Under the pieces are notes generated by a model. That model saw only the letters and a program-made list of their open reading frames with translations, made no database searches and was not told the origin of the DNA. Position numbers and translations under genes: made by a program. Below, piece by piece: positions 18,001 through 28,130 of a stretch of 64,000 nucleotides of DNA (the first letter of the stretch is position 1; every line of letters begins with the position of its first letter). Where the stretch lies: the NCBI GenBank assembly GCA_037693485.1, contig CM075345.1:5907501-5971500 (forward strand), in the 5' to 3' direction. This stretch comes from Kitagawia praeruptora (Eukaryota > Streptophyta > Magnoliopsida > Apiales > Apiaceae).

Positions 18001-19755
18001 CCAACCTCTATATCTGAGAGTGCCAAGCCTGTAGAAGTCAAAGTTGTTATTGAGGCCAAGCTACAAGAAGTTGCTAACTCCAATGTTTATCATGATAAAG
18101 CCTTCTTGGAGTTTCTGAAAGCCACAAGGGAACAGGTTGGTGACACTCAATTCTATCTGAGGGAGTTGAAGAAGCAGATTGATTGCATCACTGTCATTCC
18201 TAAGAAAGTCAATAATCTGTGGATCAAGGAGATAGTGATGATATCCAAATTGAAGATATGGCATCTAACATACAAGACTCTACAAGAACTGAAACACTCA
18301 GAGATAGATGCCATACTCGAGCTTATAGAAAAGAAGAATGAAAACAACAAAAGTCTGTTTGATGACTTGAGGAATGACCAACCTTCAAGGCTACCAGAAG
18401 TGATCAAGAAGCCATGGACAATCATTTATCAGTCTGGCACCAGAATTGAAGATATCAAGCAATTGGTCATTCCCCATGATCTCACCTCCAGAAATCACAG
18501 ACTGATCATTGCTATCATTGATCAATTACAGAAGAAGGTTGGAGCCAGAAATGCTGAAGAAATTGAGGCACTGCATATCCTCAGAACCTATATTGCAACT
18601 GGTGAAATTCCAGAGATGGCTCAACCTAGGAGAAATAAGGATGATGATTCTGAAGACAAAGGTGATGGGAGGAGAAGACATCACAGGAGAGATAAGGGTG
18701 ATGAAGATAAGAAGAAAAAGGGGGACAAGGATGAAAAGGATGATGATGACCAGGGTAAAACATATGTGAGAAAGAGTGGAAGACAGCAAGCCTTAGGCAA
18801 TGCTAGCAGTAATCTCACCACAACACAAGACTCTAAGTCTAGGGTGAATACTGTTAGTAGTGACCTAGCAAAATCTACATCTATGGCTTCTGCAACTGTC
18901 TTACCATCTCAAGAAGAGAAGAAGATTCAAGTCAAGAAACCATGTGTATGTTTCAGAAAGCAATCTGCTAATGGAATACTACTATGGTCTACCAACCAAG
19001 GTCAAAGATTTCTGCCAAGCAACCATGTCAAGAGGATAAAATTTAAACATGCTGCAAGGAGAGTGAAGCTATCCAAATCTAGAGCCCTAACAATCATTCC
19101 AGGATTAAAGCTCCAGCCACTTGATGAAGACTTTGATGAAGAGCAACTGCTATTTCTAAGAGCTCAAAAGATATGCTATGCTGCAATTGTGGATGACCAC
19201 CTTGTAATCAAGTACACTGATGGGAAAGAAATGAAATTCAAACAAGGGGGTTGTCAACATTGGGGTAAATTGTATGAGATAGAAAGAATCATTGCATTGC
19301 TGGATTCTAAGGACAAGGTGGAGAAAGTATGGAAGCTGGAATTGATTGACTTTGTGAAAATGAAGAAAGAATATGCTGAGAAGATAAGGAAGGGCTGCTA
19401 TGAGAAATGGTTAGAAAGGGAGAAAGAAATTGATAGACTGGAGATTGAAGCAGAAAAGCTAAGGGCAAAGGGATTGTGTAGAGTTCAGTTTGATCCCTAT
19501 GTGGTGAAGTATAGGAGGAGAAATGGAGACAATGTCAATATAAGAATGAACCTACTCAGTCACTATCCTGCCAACATTCTGAAGCCAGTGCTTGAAGATT
19601 TCAAAAACTCTATTATGATTGAAGAATTGGATGCTATGACAGAAATCATGAGAGCAGTAGATGAGATTGCAAGAAAGGAGAAAGAAAGGAAACAGAAAGC
19701 ATATGATGATCTACAAGCCAAAGCAATGGAGATGCAATCAAAAGAAAATGGCTAG
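15001..19755 (+). CDS. E1 third ORF, 1,584 aa protein of unknown function
   Basis: Occupies the place of the 'envelope-like' ORF of Sireviruses. Residues 1-250 form a globular-looking domain also present in E3's third ORF: a fixed FW (EQFWSTA / EKFWKSA), an LRKEWS segment and a PRF segment. The middle is low-complexity, Ser/Thr/Pro/Lys-rich and probably disordered. Residues 640-900 are helical, coiled-coil-prone. Near 1200-1260 is a long charged Lys/Asp/Arg stretch. The last ~270 residues look folded again (start near CVCFRKQSANG, 1315). I find no signal peptide and no hydrophobic segment long enough to cross a membrane, so an envelope role is not supported. The start is the first ATG after a leader-like sequence. 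Intact in both E1 and E2, which implies recent selection. Confidence 0.88.
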   Translation: MATVKFNTNFIALTSDVESPNANFKCFVKWMAESYIKDALSANPTLYLDILEQFWSTAIVEVVALENAIPSYVIYCKVQDKEITITTADMNQALGLQQESFDRMATNAELEEFFEFINYSDGINLGKLNRKNLRKEWSYVFATLLQVFTARKSSFDQISAPVQQIGYALAYGKKIDVGQIILQELYGRLGKNTTKRGTDIFFPRFIQSVLNYKNASLIELPGIDKNKIGYPKSMTKLIFGNLETRNDVDVRLNITPHMESLFRTYPHNMPTFDAKSKLAQPKQVEQNANPGPANQSSQPNTLPLTEPTASSSQKGDVSKKKRKEVMSAPLNILSEAALAVELGLGSEESELPLHRTKKKKTKTTSSVTQMAEVVKSGAHSSLGVSSQQGAPIESSILPNAPSCIESAHGSDKAGTTLSGEHITFETPSISQGELPKSTLKHTSLPESISEISLEPATQTTEMQGIDHQEFFSLDEPIISSDLVHDTLFTTQNPHLDGEGMHAEAYPNDTITNTEVPLVFTRDSVPVSTAGVIHPTSVVTPVVESIHPVTEVASVTEETSLPSSSSDFMSTWLKPVQHDSASGSGSVPQQLTVEALQSLIVDQIPEFTKIAQHLLTADMPNPDYEAILLCHRDDVEVQKSKIIDDAERDGNIDAWLQGKYDITLDEALQYLREEYITSLGSNAKSLSPGEVYEAVNDSYKGFLKAAHYLGKGVKTEVNRVCDKTATSVAEVKRAFDAKFPQLDSVFKDIKHCNSTCTQVDNGLAVLKDAVTGLGHKFQNLSDQTTDANAMLRIMFKNLYGDRLMTDVPVHELSKYEVKRLQDQSLSGFKANELFTKVNTLEQEVATLTKTNAHLTEKVALLNDQLDTQASTTADVLLHQQSMLAAMMKHMGLPLPDESSLPKDISTASVPDNKPKGEKKARNSNSKGETKGEKGIIIKEGGQQRASKSLANVPGKGKSKVDEPPSILPVVTLPTVHITTPGGHKQSITTTVVAGSMPSDKPPTSISESAKPVEVKVVIEAKLQEVANSNVYHDKAFLEFLKATREQVGDTQFYLRELKKQIDCITVIPKKVNNLWIKEIVMISKLKIWHLTYKTLQELKHSEIDAILELIEKKNENNKSLFDDLRNDQPSRLPEVIKKPWTIIYQSGTRIEDIKQLVIPHDLTSRNHRLIIAIIDQLQKKVGARNAEEIEALHILRTYIATGEIPEMAQPRRNKDDDSEDKGDGRRRHHRRDKGDEDKKKKGDKDEKDDDDQGKTYVRKSGRQQALGNASSNLTTTQDSKSRVNTVSSDLAKSTSMASATVLPSQEEKKIQVKKPCVCFRKQSANGILLWSTNQGQRFLPSNHVKRIKFKHAARRVKLSKSRALTIIPGLKLQPLDEDFDEEQLLFLRAQKICYAAIVDDHLVIKYTDGKEMKFKQGGCQHWGKLYEIERIIALLDSKDKVEKVWKLELIDFVKMKKEYAEKIRKGCYEKWLEREKEIDRLEIEAEKLRAKGLCRVQFDPYVVKYRRRNGDNVNIRMNLLSHYPANILKPVLEDFKNSIMIEELDAMTEIMRAVDEIARKEKERKQKAYDDLQAKAMEMQSKENG

Positions 19756-19904
19756 TACCTCATCATACTGTAAGAGTATTTATCTTGTAATTTCATTTAT
19801 GTGTTCAATCAAAATACATACCTGTACTTTTAAAGATTTATCTTTATGTATGTTAGGCTTGTTATCAGACATGAAATTGTGACTAAGGGTCTCACTCACA
19901 ATTT

Positions 19905-19913
19905 GGGGGAGAT
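19905..19913 (+). other. E1 polypurine tract
   Basis: GGGGGAGAT immediately before the 3' LTR; primes plus-strand DNA synthesis. The same word precedes the 3' LTR of E2 and E3. Confidence 0.85.
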
Positions 19914-21202
19914 TGTTAGTTACAGAGGCATGCCTGCACACATCTAATAACAAGCCTAATTGTTTGTAATGCTTTGCATTACTTACATGACCTCTTAACT
20001 GAGGGAACCTCTAGTTGTAGAGTTTCTGTTTGTATTGTACTTGTAGAAGGCATCAAATGCTAGTTGTGTAATTGTACAAATAGAGTCTAGAATAATGCTT
20101 GAAAGAAGTTCCAAGGTTCATGCCTCAAGCAAGGAGTTAAAGACTGTCAAATAATCACAGTTGGGATTTGAAGAAATGAAGAATTTGCCTAAGTACCAAT
20201 TCGAGAAGTATATTTGTCTATTCGAGAAGTCCAGCATTCGAGAAGTCAGGGATTCGATATCTCAAGACACTATTCGATATCTCTGAATACACTGTTCGAT
20301 ATCTCATTCGATATCTCAGGGATTCGATATGTCTACTACTCTATTCGAGAACTCAAGAAGTCAACAAGTCAAGATGGTATTCGAGTTCTCAAAGAGTCAA
20401 CAAGTCAAAGTTCCATTCGATATCTCAAAGACTCAGAAAGCTATTCGACAACTCTAGGATTCGATAAGTCAAATGCTCTATTCGACAACTCAAGGAATCC
20501 TGATGGAAAAGAGCTATTCGAGAAGTGGTTCGATATGTCATTATAACAGTATTCGAGAACTCAGAGTTATCGATCAAGTCAATTCTAGTTCTCGAATCAC
20601 TTACTTAGTCACTTCTCGAATACATTCTTGGAGACAAAATACTGAAGAAATTGTACAAGTCAGAAACCTGCAACAAGCCAATGCACTTTATGGACCACAA
20701 TCTGTAACGTGCTCTGGAAAGCCTACAAGGAAGCTTGGAGAGATATAGAAGAGACAAGGAGCTAAGGAAGTGGATCTAAACAGGCTTTGCAAAGTCAAAT
20801 CTGTAACCGTTTGGACACTTACTCAAAAAGGATAGACAGACTAGAAAGTAATTTGTTTAGCTACCTTATTTGCAGTAAGTGGGCTGTATCCATGTTCTAT
20901 AAGGACACAGCCTCACTTCATAACTTAGTAACTTTTGTGAGTCTAGTTTTCATACACTGTAAGCTATATCTCTCTGAGAAAAACGAAGCTGAGAATACTA
21001 CCATTTGTATTCACAGATTGTAGCAACCTTTATCTAATATACATTAGATTAAAGTGATATTGTGTCTTGTGTTGTTTACTTATCCGCACCTTAATTTCTG
21101 CACACACAGGCACTTATCTGCTACACAGACTCAATCCAAGAAAAGTTCAAGAATCCATTCACCCCCCCCTCTGTATTCTTTTACCGTGTTCAATACTCAA
21201 CA
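19914..21202 (+). repeat. E1 3' LTR
   Basis: 1,289 bp, identical by eye to the 5' LTR at 7,064-8,352 (constant offset of 12,850). Followed by target duplication GGTGC. Confidence 0.96.
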
Positions 21203-22382
21203 GGTGCGGATAAATAAACAACACAAGACACAATATCACTTTAATCTAATGTATTATTAGATAAAGGTTGCTACAATCTGTGAATACAAATGGTAGTATT
21301 CTCAGCTTCGTTTTTCTCAGAGAGATATGGCTTACAGTGTATGAAAAACTTGACTCACAAAAAGTTGCTAAGTTATGAAGTGAGGCTGTGTCCTTATAGA
21401 ACATGAATACAGCCTACTTACTACAAATAAGGTAGCTAAACAAATTTCTTTCTAGTCTGTCTATCCTTTTTGAGTAAGTGTCCAAACGGTTACAGATTTG
21501 ACTTTGCAAAGCCTGTTTAGATCCACTTCTTTAGCTCCTTGTCTCTTCTATATCTCTCCAAGCTTCCTTGTAGGCTTTCCAGAGCACGTTACAGATTGTG
21601 GTCCATAAAGTGCATTGGCTTGTTGCAGGTTTCTGACTTGTACAATTTCTTCAGTATTTTGTCTCCAAGAATGTATTCGAGAAGTGACTAAGTAAGTGAT
21701 TCGAGAACTAGAATTGACTTGATCGATAACTCTGAGTTCTCGAATACTGTTATAATGACATATCGAACCACTTCTCGAATAGCTCTTTTCCATCAGGATT
21801 CCTTGAGTTGTCGAATAGAACATTTGACTTATCGAATCCTCGAGTTGTCGAATAGCTTTCTGAGTCCTTGAGATATCGAATGGAACTTTGACTTGTTGAC
21901 TCTTTGAGAACTCGAATACCATCTTGACTTGTTGACTTCTTGAGTTCTCGAATAGAGTAGTAGACATATCGAATCCCTGAGATATCGAATGAGATATCGA
22001 ACAGTGTATTCAGAGATATCGAATAGTGTCTTGAGATATCGAATCCCTGACTTCTCGAATGCTGGACTTCTCGAATAGACAAATATACTTCTCGAATTGG
22101 TACTTAGGCAAATTCTTCATTTCTTCAAATCCCAACTATGATTATTTGACAGTCTTTAACTCCTTGCTTGAGGCATGAACCTTGGAACTTCTTTCAAGCA
22201 TTATTCTAGACTCTATTTGTACAATTACACAACTAGGATTTGATGCCTACTACAAGTACAATACAAACAGAAACTCTACAACTAGAGGTTCCCTCAGTTA
22301 AGAGGTCATGTAAGTAATGCAAAGCATTACAAACAATTAGGCTTGTTATTAGATGTGTACAGGCATGCCTCTGTAACTAACA
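21203..22382 (-). repeat. E2 3' LTR, remaining part (right of E1)
   Basis: Resumes at the duplicated target GGTGC and runs to ACTAACA at 22,382. With 6,948-7,063 it makes a full 1,291 bp LTR. It contains the minus-oriented TTCGA-type array (about 21,660-22,105). Confidence 0.95.
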
Positions 22383-22391
22383 ATCTCCCCC
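22383..22391 (-). other. E2 polypurine tract
   Basis: Plus-strand ATCTCCCCC, i.e. GGGGGAGAT on the minus strand, adjoining the 3' LTR. Confidence 0.85.
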
Positions 22392-22540
22392 AAATTGTGA
22401 GTGAGACCCTTAGTCACAATTTCATGTCTGATAACAAGCCTAACATACATAAAGATAAAACTTCAAAAGTACAGGTATGTATTTTGATTGAACACATAAA
22501 TGAAATTACAAGATAAATACTCTTACAGTATGATGAGGTA

Positions 22541-25500
22541 CTAGCCATTTTCTTTTGATTGCATCTCCATTGCTTTGGCTTGTAGATCATCATATGCTTT
22601 CTGTTTCCTTTCTTTCTCCTTTCTTGCAATCTCATCTATTGCTCTCATGATTTCTGTCATAGCATCCAATTCTTCAATCATAATAGAGTTTTTGAAATCT
22701 TCAAGCACCGGCTTCAGAATGTTGGCAGGATAGTGACTGAGTAGGTCCATTCTTATATTGACATTGTCTCCATTTCTTCTCCTATACTTCACCACATAGG
22801 GATCAAACTGAACTCTACACAATCCCTTTGCCCTTAGCTTTTCTGCTTCAATCTCCAGTCTATCAATTTCTTTCTCCCTTTCTAACCACTTCTCATAGCA
22901 GCCCTTTCTTATCTTCTCAGCATAATCTTTCTTCATTTTCACAAAGTCAATCAATTCCAGCTTCCATACTTTCTCCACCTTGTCTTTAGAATTCAGCAAT
23001 GCAATGATTCTTTCTATCTCATACAATTTACCCCAATGTTGACAACCCCCTTGTTTGAATTTCATTTCTTTCCCATCAGTGTACTTGATTTCAAGGTGGT
23101 CATTCACAATTGCAGCATAGCATATCTTTTGAGCTCTTAGAAATTGCAGTTGCTCTTCATCAAAGTCTTCATCAAGTGGCTGGAGTTTCAATCCTGGAAT
23201 GATTGTTAGGGCTCTAGATTTGGATAGCTTCACTCTTCTTGCAACATGTTTAAATTTCATCCTCTTGACATGATTGCTTGGCAGAAATCTTTGACCTTTG
23301 TTGGTAGACCATAGTAGTATTCCATTAGCAGATTGCTTTCTGAAACATACACATGGTTTCTTGACTTGAATCTTCTTCTCTTCTTGAGGTGGTAAGACAG
23401 TTGCAGAAGCCATAGATGTAGATTTTGCTAGGTCACTACTAACAGTATTCACCCTAGACTTAGAGTCTTGTGTTGTGGTGAGGTTACTGCTAGCAGTGCC
23501 TAAGGCTTGCTGTCTTCCACTCTTCCTCTCATAGGTTTTACCTTGGTCATCATCATCCTTTTTATCCTTGTCTCCCTTTTTCTTCTTGTCTTCATCACCC
23601 TTATCTCTCCTGTGATGTCTTCTCCTCCCATCACCTTTGTCTTCAGAATCATCATCCTTATTTCTCCTAGGTTGAGCCATCTCTGGAATTTCACCAGTTG
23701 CAATATAGGTTCTGAGGATGTGCAGTGCCTCAGTTTCTTCAGCATTTCTGGCTCCAACCTTCTTCTGTAATTGATCAATGATAGCAATGATCAGTCTGTG
23801 ATTTCTGGTGGTGAGATCATGAGGAATGACCAATTGCTTGATATCTTCAATTCTGGTGCCAGACTGATAAATGATTGTCCATGGCTTCTTGATCACTTCT
23901 GGTAGCCTTGAAGGTTGACCATTCCTCAAATCATCAAACAGACTTTTGCTGTTCTCATTCCTCTTCTCAATGAGCTCAAGTATGGCATCTATCTCTGAGT
24001 GTTTTAGGTCTTGTAGAGTCTGGTATGTTAGATGCCATATCTTCAATTTGGAAACCATCACTATCTCCTTGACCCATAGATTGTTGACTTTCTTGGGGAT
24101 GACAGTGATGTAGTCAATCTGCTTCTTCACCTCCCTTAGATAAAACTGAGTGTCACCAACCTGTTCCCTTATGGCTTTCAGAAACTCCAAGAAGGCTTTA
24201 TCATGATAAACATCTGAGTTGGCAACTTCTTGCAGCTTGGCCTCAGTAACAACTTTGACTTCTACAGGCTTGGCACTCTCAGATATAGAGGTTGGAGGTT
24301 TGTCAGATGGCATACTCCCTGCAACCACTGTGGTGGTTATGGATTGCTTTTGTCCTCCAGGAGTAGTGATGTGCACAGTTGGTAGAGTGACAACTGGCAA
24401 GGTAGATGGAGGCTCATCCACTTTGGATTTTCCTTTGCCAGGCACATTTGGTAGAGACTTTGAAGCCCTTTGTGGACCACCCTCTTTTATTATTATGCCT
24501 TTCTCCCCCTTTGTATTTGAGTTCCTTGCCTTCTTCTCCCCCTTAGGCTTGTTGTCAGGCACAGAGGCTGTAGAAATGTCCTTTGGGATTGAAGATTCAT
24601 CAGGTAGAGGGAGACCCATATGCTTCATCATTGCAGCTAACATGGATTGTAGATGCAGAAGGACATCAGCTGTGGTGGATGCTTGAGTGTCCAACTGATC
24701 ATTTAGCAGTGCAACCTTTTCTGTAAGATGAGCATTGGACTTGGTAAGAGTAGCTACCTCCTGTTCAAGAGTGTTCACCTTAGTGAATAACTCATTGGCC
24801 TTGAAACCAGATAACGATTGATCCTGCAGCCTCTTCACTTCATATTTAGACAGTTCATGCACAGGGACATCAGTCACTAGCCTATCTCCATAAAGATTCT
24901 TGAACATTGTCCTCAGCATGGCATTGGCATCTGTAGTCTGGTCAGATAGATTTTGAAATTTATGCCCCAGACCTGTGACAGTATCCTTTAGCAGAGCTAG
25001 CCCATTATCCATCTGGGTGCAGGTAGAGTTGCAGTGTTTGATGTCCTTGAACACACTATCTAGCTGAGGGAATTTAGCATCAAAGGCCCTCTTGACTTCT
25101 GCTACTGAAGTGGCTGTCTTGTCACACACCCTGTTGACTTCAGTTTTGACTCCCTTGCCAAGATAGTGTGCAGCCTTGAGGAAACCCTTGTAGGAATCAT
25201 TTACAGCTTCATACACTTCACCAGGTGACAGGGATTTTGCATTGGAGCCCAGTGAAGTGATGTATTCCTCCCTGAGATACTGAAGTGCTTCATCGAGAGT
25301 AATATCATATTTTCCTTGCAACCAGGCATCTATGTTGCCATCTCTCTCAGCATCATCAATGATCTTTGACTTCTGCACTTCCACATCATCCCTATGGCAT
25401 AACAGAATAGCCTCATAGTCTGGATTAGGCATGTCTGCAGTGAGAAGGTTCTGAGCAATCTTTGTGAACTCAGGAATCTGATCCACAATTAAGCTTTGAA

Positions 25501-27289
25501 GTGCTTCAACCGTCAATTGTTGTGGAACAGACCCTGATCCTGAAGCACTGTCATGTTGCACAGGCTTCAGCCATTTTGACATGAAGTCAGAGCTAGAGCT
25601 AGAGCTAGGCAAGCTAGACTCCTCAGTTACAGATGCAACTTCTGTAACTGGATGGATTGACTCTACTACTGGTGTCACCACAGAGGTGGGATGAATTACA
25701 CCAGCAGTTGACACAGGCACAGAGTCTCTAGTAAAAACTAGTGGAACCTCTGTGTTTGTGATGGTGTCATTAGGAGATGCCTCAGCATGCATTCCCTCAC
25801 CATCTAAATGTGGGTTCTGAGTGGTGAACAAAGTGTCATGCACTAAGTCACTTGAAATTATTGGCTCATCAAGAGAAAAGAATTCTTGATGATCAATACC
25901 TTGCATCTCAGTTGCCTGAGTTGCAGGTTCCAAAGAAATTTCAGAGTTAGATTCTGAAAGAGAAGTGTGTTTAAGAGTAGATTTTGGCAACTCCCCCTGA
26001 GAGATAGAGGGAGTTTCAAATGTGATGTGCTCTCCACTCAGTGTTGTGCCAGCCTTATCACTCCCATGTGCTGACTCTATACAAGAAGGTGCATTGGGGA
26101 GGATGCTTGATTCTATAGGTGCACCCTGTTGAGAGGATACACCTAGTGAGCTGTGTGCCCCTGATTTTACAACTTCAGTCATTTGTGTGACTGAAGAGGT
26201 GGTCTTAATTTTCTTCTTCTTTGTCCTGTGTAAGGGTAACTCAGTTTCCTCACTTCCTAGACCTAATTCAACAGCTAATGCTGCTTCAGACAAGATATTC
26301 AATGGTGCAGACATTACTTCCTTTCTCTTCTTTTTACTAACATCACCCTTTTGAGAGGATGATGCAGTTGGCTCAGTATGTGGTAGAGTGTTTGGTTGAG
26401 AGGGTTGGTTAGCAGGCCCTGGGTTAGCATTTTGTTCTACTTGCTTGGGCTGTGCTAACTGAGATTTTGCATCAAATGTTGGCATGTTGTGGGGATAAGT
26501 CCTAAACAAACTTTCCATATGGGGAGTTATGTTCAGTCTTACATCCACATCATTCCTAGTCTCCAAATTACCAAAAATGAGTTTGGTCATGGACTTAGGA
26601 TAGCCTATTTTATTTTTATCAATCCCAGGCAATTCAATCAATGAAGCATTTTTAAAATTAAGTACAGATTGAATAAAGCGAGGGAAGAAAATATCAGTAC
26701 CTCTCTTGGTTGTGTTCTTACCAAGTCTCCCATATAATTCTTGGAGTATGATTTGGCCAACATCAATCTTCTTCCCATAGGCCAAAGCATATCCAATTTG
26801 CTGCACAGGTGCACTAATTTGATCAAAGCTTGACTTCCTGGCAGTGAAGACTTGGAGAAGAGTTGCAAACACATAACTCCACTCCTTTCTCAGATTCTTT
26901 CTGTTTAGCTTTCCAAGGTTAATCCCATCTGAGTAGTTTATGAACTCAAAGAATTCCTCCAACTCTGCATTCGTGGCCATTCTGTCAAATGACTCTTGTT
27001 GTAGGCCTAGTGCTTGGTTCATGTCTGCAGTAGTGATAGTGATTTCCTTATCTTGAACCTTGCAGTAAATGACATATGAAGTAATTGCGTTTTCCAGGGC
27101 TACAACCTCCACAATAGCAGTACTCCAGAATTGTTCCAGAATATCTAGATATAGAGTTGGGTTGGCAGAGAGTGCATCCTTGATATACGACTCAGCCATC
27201 CATTTCACAAAGCACTTGAAATTGGCATTGGGTGCTTCAACATCACTAGTGAGAGCGATGAAGTTGGTGTTAAACTTTACTGTTGCCAT
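22541..27289 (-). CDS. E2 third ORF, 1,582 aa protein of unknown function
   Basis: Counterpart of E1's third ORF with about 96% amino-acid identity by eye (roughly 60 substitutions, small in-frame indels such as one in a Ser run and one in a Lys/Gly linker near 920). Same architecture: N-terminal ~250-residue conserved domain, disordered middle, coiled-coil-prone stretch, charged linker, conserved C-terminal ~270 residues. No membrane segment. Fully open from ATG 27,289 to the stop at 22,541 even though gag and pol of this copy are broken. Differences from E1 concentrate in the disordered middle. Confidence 0.87.
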   Translation of the reverse strand: MATVKFNTNFIALTSDVEAPNANFKCFVKWMAESYIKDALSANPTLYLDILEQFWSTAIVEVVALENAITSYVIYCKVQDKEITITTADMNQALGLQQESFDRMATNAELEEFFEFINYSDGINLGKLNRKNLRKEWSYVFATLLQVFTARKSSFDQISAPVQQIGYALAYGKKIDVGQIILQELYGRLGKNTTKRGTDIFFPRFIQSVLNFKNASLIELPGIDKNKIGYPKSMTKLIFGNLETRNDVDVRLNITPHMESLFRTYPHNMPTFDAKSQLAQPKQVEQNANPGPANQPSQPNTLPHTEPTASSSQKGDVSKKKRKEVMSAPLNILSEAALAVELGLGSEETELPLHRTKKKKIKTTSSVTQMTEVVKSGAHSSLGVSSQQGAPIESSILPNAPSCIESAHGSDKAGTTLSGEHITFETPSISQGELPKSTLKHTSLSESNSEISLEPATQATEMQGIDHQEFFSLDEPIISSDLVHDTLFTTQNPHLDGEGMHAEASPNDTITNTEVPLVFTRDSVPVSTAGVIHPTSVVTPVVESIHPVTEVASVTEESSLPSSSSSSDFMSKWLKPVQHDSASGSGSVPQQLTVEALQSLIVDQIPEFTKIAQNLLTADMPNPDYEAILLCHRDDVEVQKSKIIDDAERDGNIDAWLQGKYDITLDEALQYLREEYITSLGSNAKSLSPGEVYEAVNDSYKGFLKAAHYLGKGVKTEVNRVCDKTATSVAEVKRAFDAKFPQLDSVFKDIKHCNSTCTQMDNGLALLKDTVTGLGHKFQNLSDQTTDANAMLRTMFKNLYGDRLVTDVPVHELSKYEVKRLQDQSLSGFKANELFTKVNTLEQEVATLTKSNAHLTEKVALLNDQLDTQASTTADVLLHLQSMLAAMMKHMGLPLPDESSIPKDISTASVPDNKPKGEKKARNSNTKGEKGIIIKEGGPQRASKSLPNVPGKGKSKVDEPPSTLPVVTLPTVHITTPGGQKQSITTTVVAGSMPSDKPPTSISESAKPVEVKVVTEAKLQEVANSDVYHDKAFLEFLKAIREQVGDTQFYLREVKKQIDYITVIPKKVNNLWVKEIVMVSKLKIWHLTYQTLQDLKHSEIDAILELIEKRNENSKSLFDDLRNGQPSRLPEVIKKPWTIIYQSGTRIEDIKQLVIPHDLTTRNHRLIIAIIDQLQKKVGARNAEETEALHILRTYIATGEIPEMAQPRRNKDDDSEDKGDGRRRHHRRDKGDEDKKKKGDKDKKDDDDQGKTYERKSGRQQALGTASSNLTTTQDSKSRVNTVSSDLAKSTSMASATVLPPQEEKKIQVKKPCVCFRKQSANGILLWSTNKGQRFLPSNHVKRMKFKHVARRVKLSKSRALTIIPGLKLQPLDEDFDEEQLQFLRAQKICYAAIVNDHLEIKYTDGKEMKFKQGGCQHWGKLYEIERIIALLNSKDKVEKVWKLELIDFVKMKKDYAEKIRKGCYEKWLEREKEIDRLEIEAEKLRAKGLCRVQFDPYVVKYRRRNGDNVNIRMDLLSHYPANILKPVLEDFKNSIMIEELDAMTEIMRAIDEIARKEKERKQKAYDDLQAKAMEMQSKENG

Positions 27290-28130
27290 TTGTGTAGAAG
27301 AGAGGAAAGAAATTGAAGGTTGAAGAAGAAATTTGGCTTTTCGTAGCTAGGGTTTCAGGGGTTTAGAGAGTGTAGATGCTTGAGAAATCGAATTAAATGA
27401 ATCGAATAGTTGTGAAATTGTATAAGTATGAAGTACTTGAATTGTCGATTAGCAGTTTTGTATCGACAAGTCAGGCATTCGAGAAGTAGGAAACAACTAT
27501 TCGAGAAGTCAAGAATGGCTTAATCGATAACTCAAGCAGATAAAAACTCACAGCTGGCAGTTATCTAACTCAGAAATAATTCTAAATTAAATAATATGTG
27601 TTTTTATGAGTGAATTAAACTTTTAGACAAAAGTCCAAAATCGGTTAAAATTCAGCGAGAATTCAGCCTTTTCAAATGATTCGAGAACTCAGATATAGTG
27701 TTCGAGAACTCAGTCATTCGAGAACTCAGTTACTATATTCGAGAAGTCAAGAATTCCTCTATTCGATATCTCAGAAAGACTCTATTCGAGAACTCAAGAG
27801 TACTCTAATGAGACTTATTAGAGATGTCGAATAGTGAATCATTCGAGAAGTCTGACTTATCGAACTATACCCATCACTCATAAAAATTTGATTTTCACTA
27901 TCTTTTAAAAATTTACCAGACATATTCATTGAAAAATATCCTAGCAAATTAAATAGTGATTTTCTCAAAATTTCATAGAAATTTTAAGTTAATAAAAATA
28001 TGATTTTCAACATATACAACAGATTTGAAATATTTATAAATCATATTTCAGCCAACACTTACTCCAATAATATTGAGAATTTAGATAAAGTAAGTGTTTA
28101 CTGCTGCAACAATCTAGATGGTGTATTCAC
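27290..28130 (-). promoter_or_regulatory. E2 pol-ORF3 spacer with TTCGAGAA array
   Basis: Mirror of the E1 spacer: TTCGAGAA-type motifs between about 27,380 and 27,870 on the plus strand, and the same leader with a telo-box-like word just upstream of the third ORF's ATG. No coding capacity. Confidence 0.6.

Larger units (their letters stand above)
7064..21202 (+). mobile_element. E1: Sirevirus-like Ty1/Copia retrotransposon, very young
   Basis: Complete 14,139 bp element with target duplication GGTGC (7059-7063 and 21,203-21,207). The uninterrupted target is visible in E2's other LTR near 34,048. Both LTRs are 1,289 bp and identical by eye. Internal order: PBS, gag, protease plus GAG-pre-integrase frame, integrase/RT/RNase H frame, 0.85 kb spacer with a TTCGAGAA-type array, third ORF of 1,584 codons, PPT. 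It belongs to the same family as E2: the third ORF differs at about 60 residues and pol at far fewer. The pol frame is broken at the start of integrase, as in E2. Confidence 0.95.

Noticed and set aside
15001..19755. Retroviral-type envelope protein
   Set aside because: No signal peptide, membrane-spanning segment or glycoprotein-like cysteine pattern is visible; called a third ORF of unknown function.
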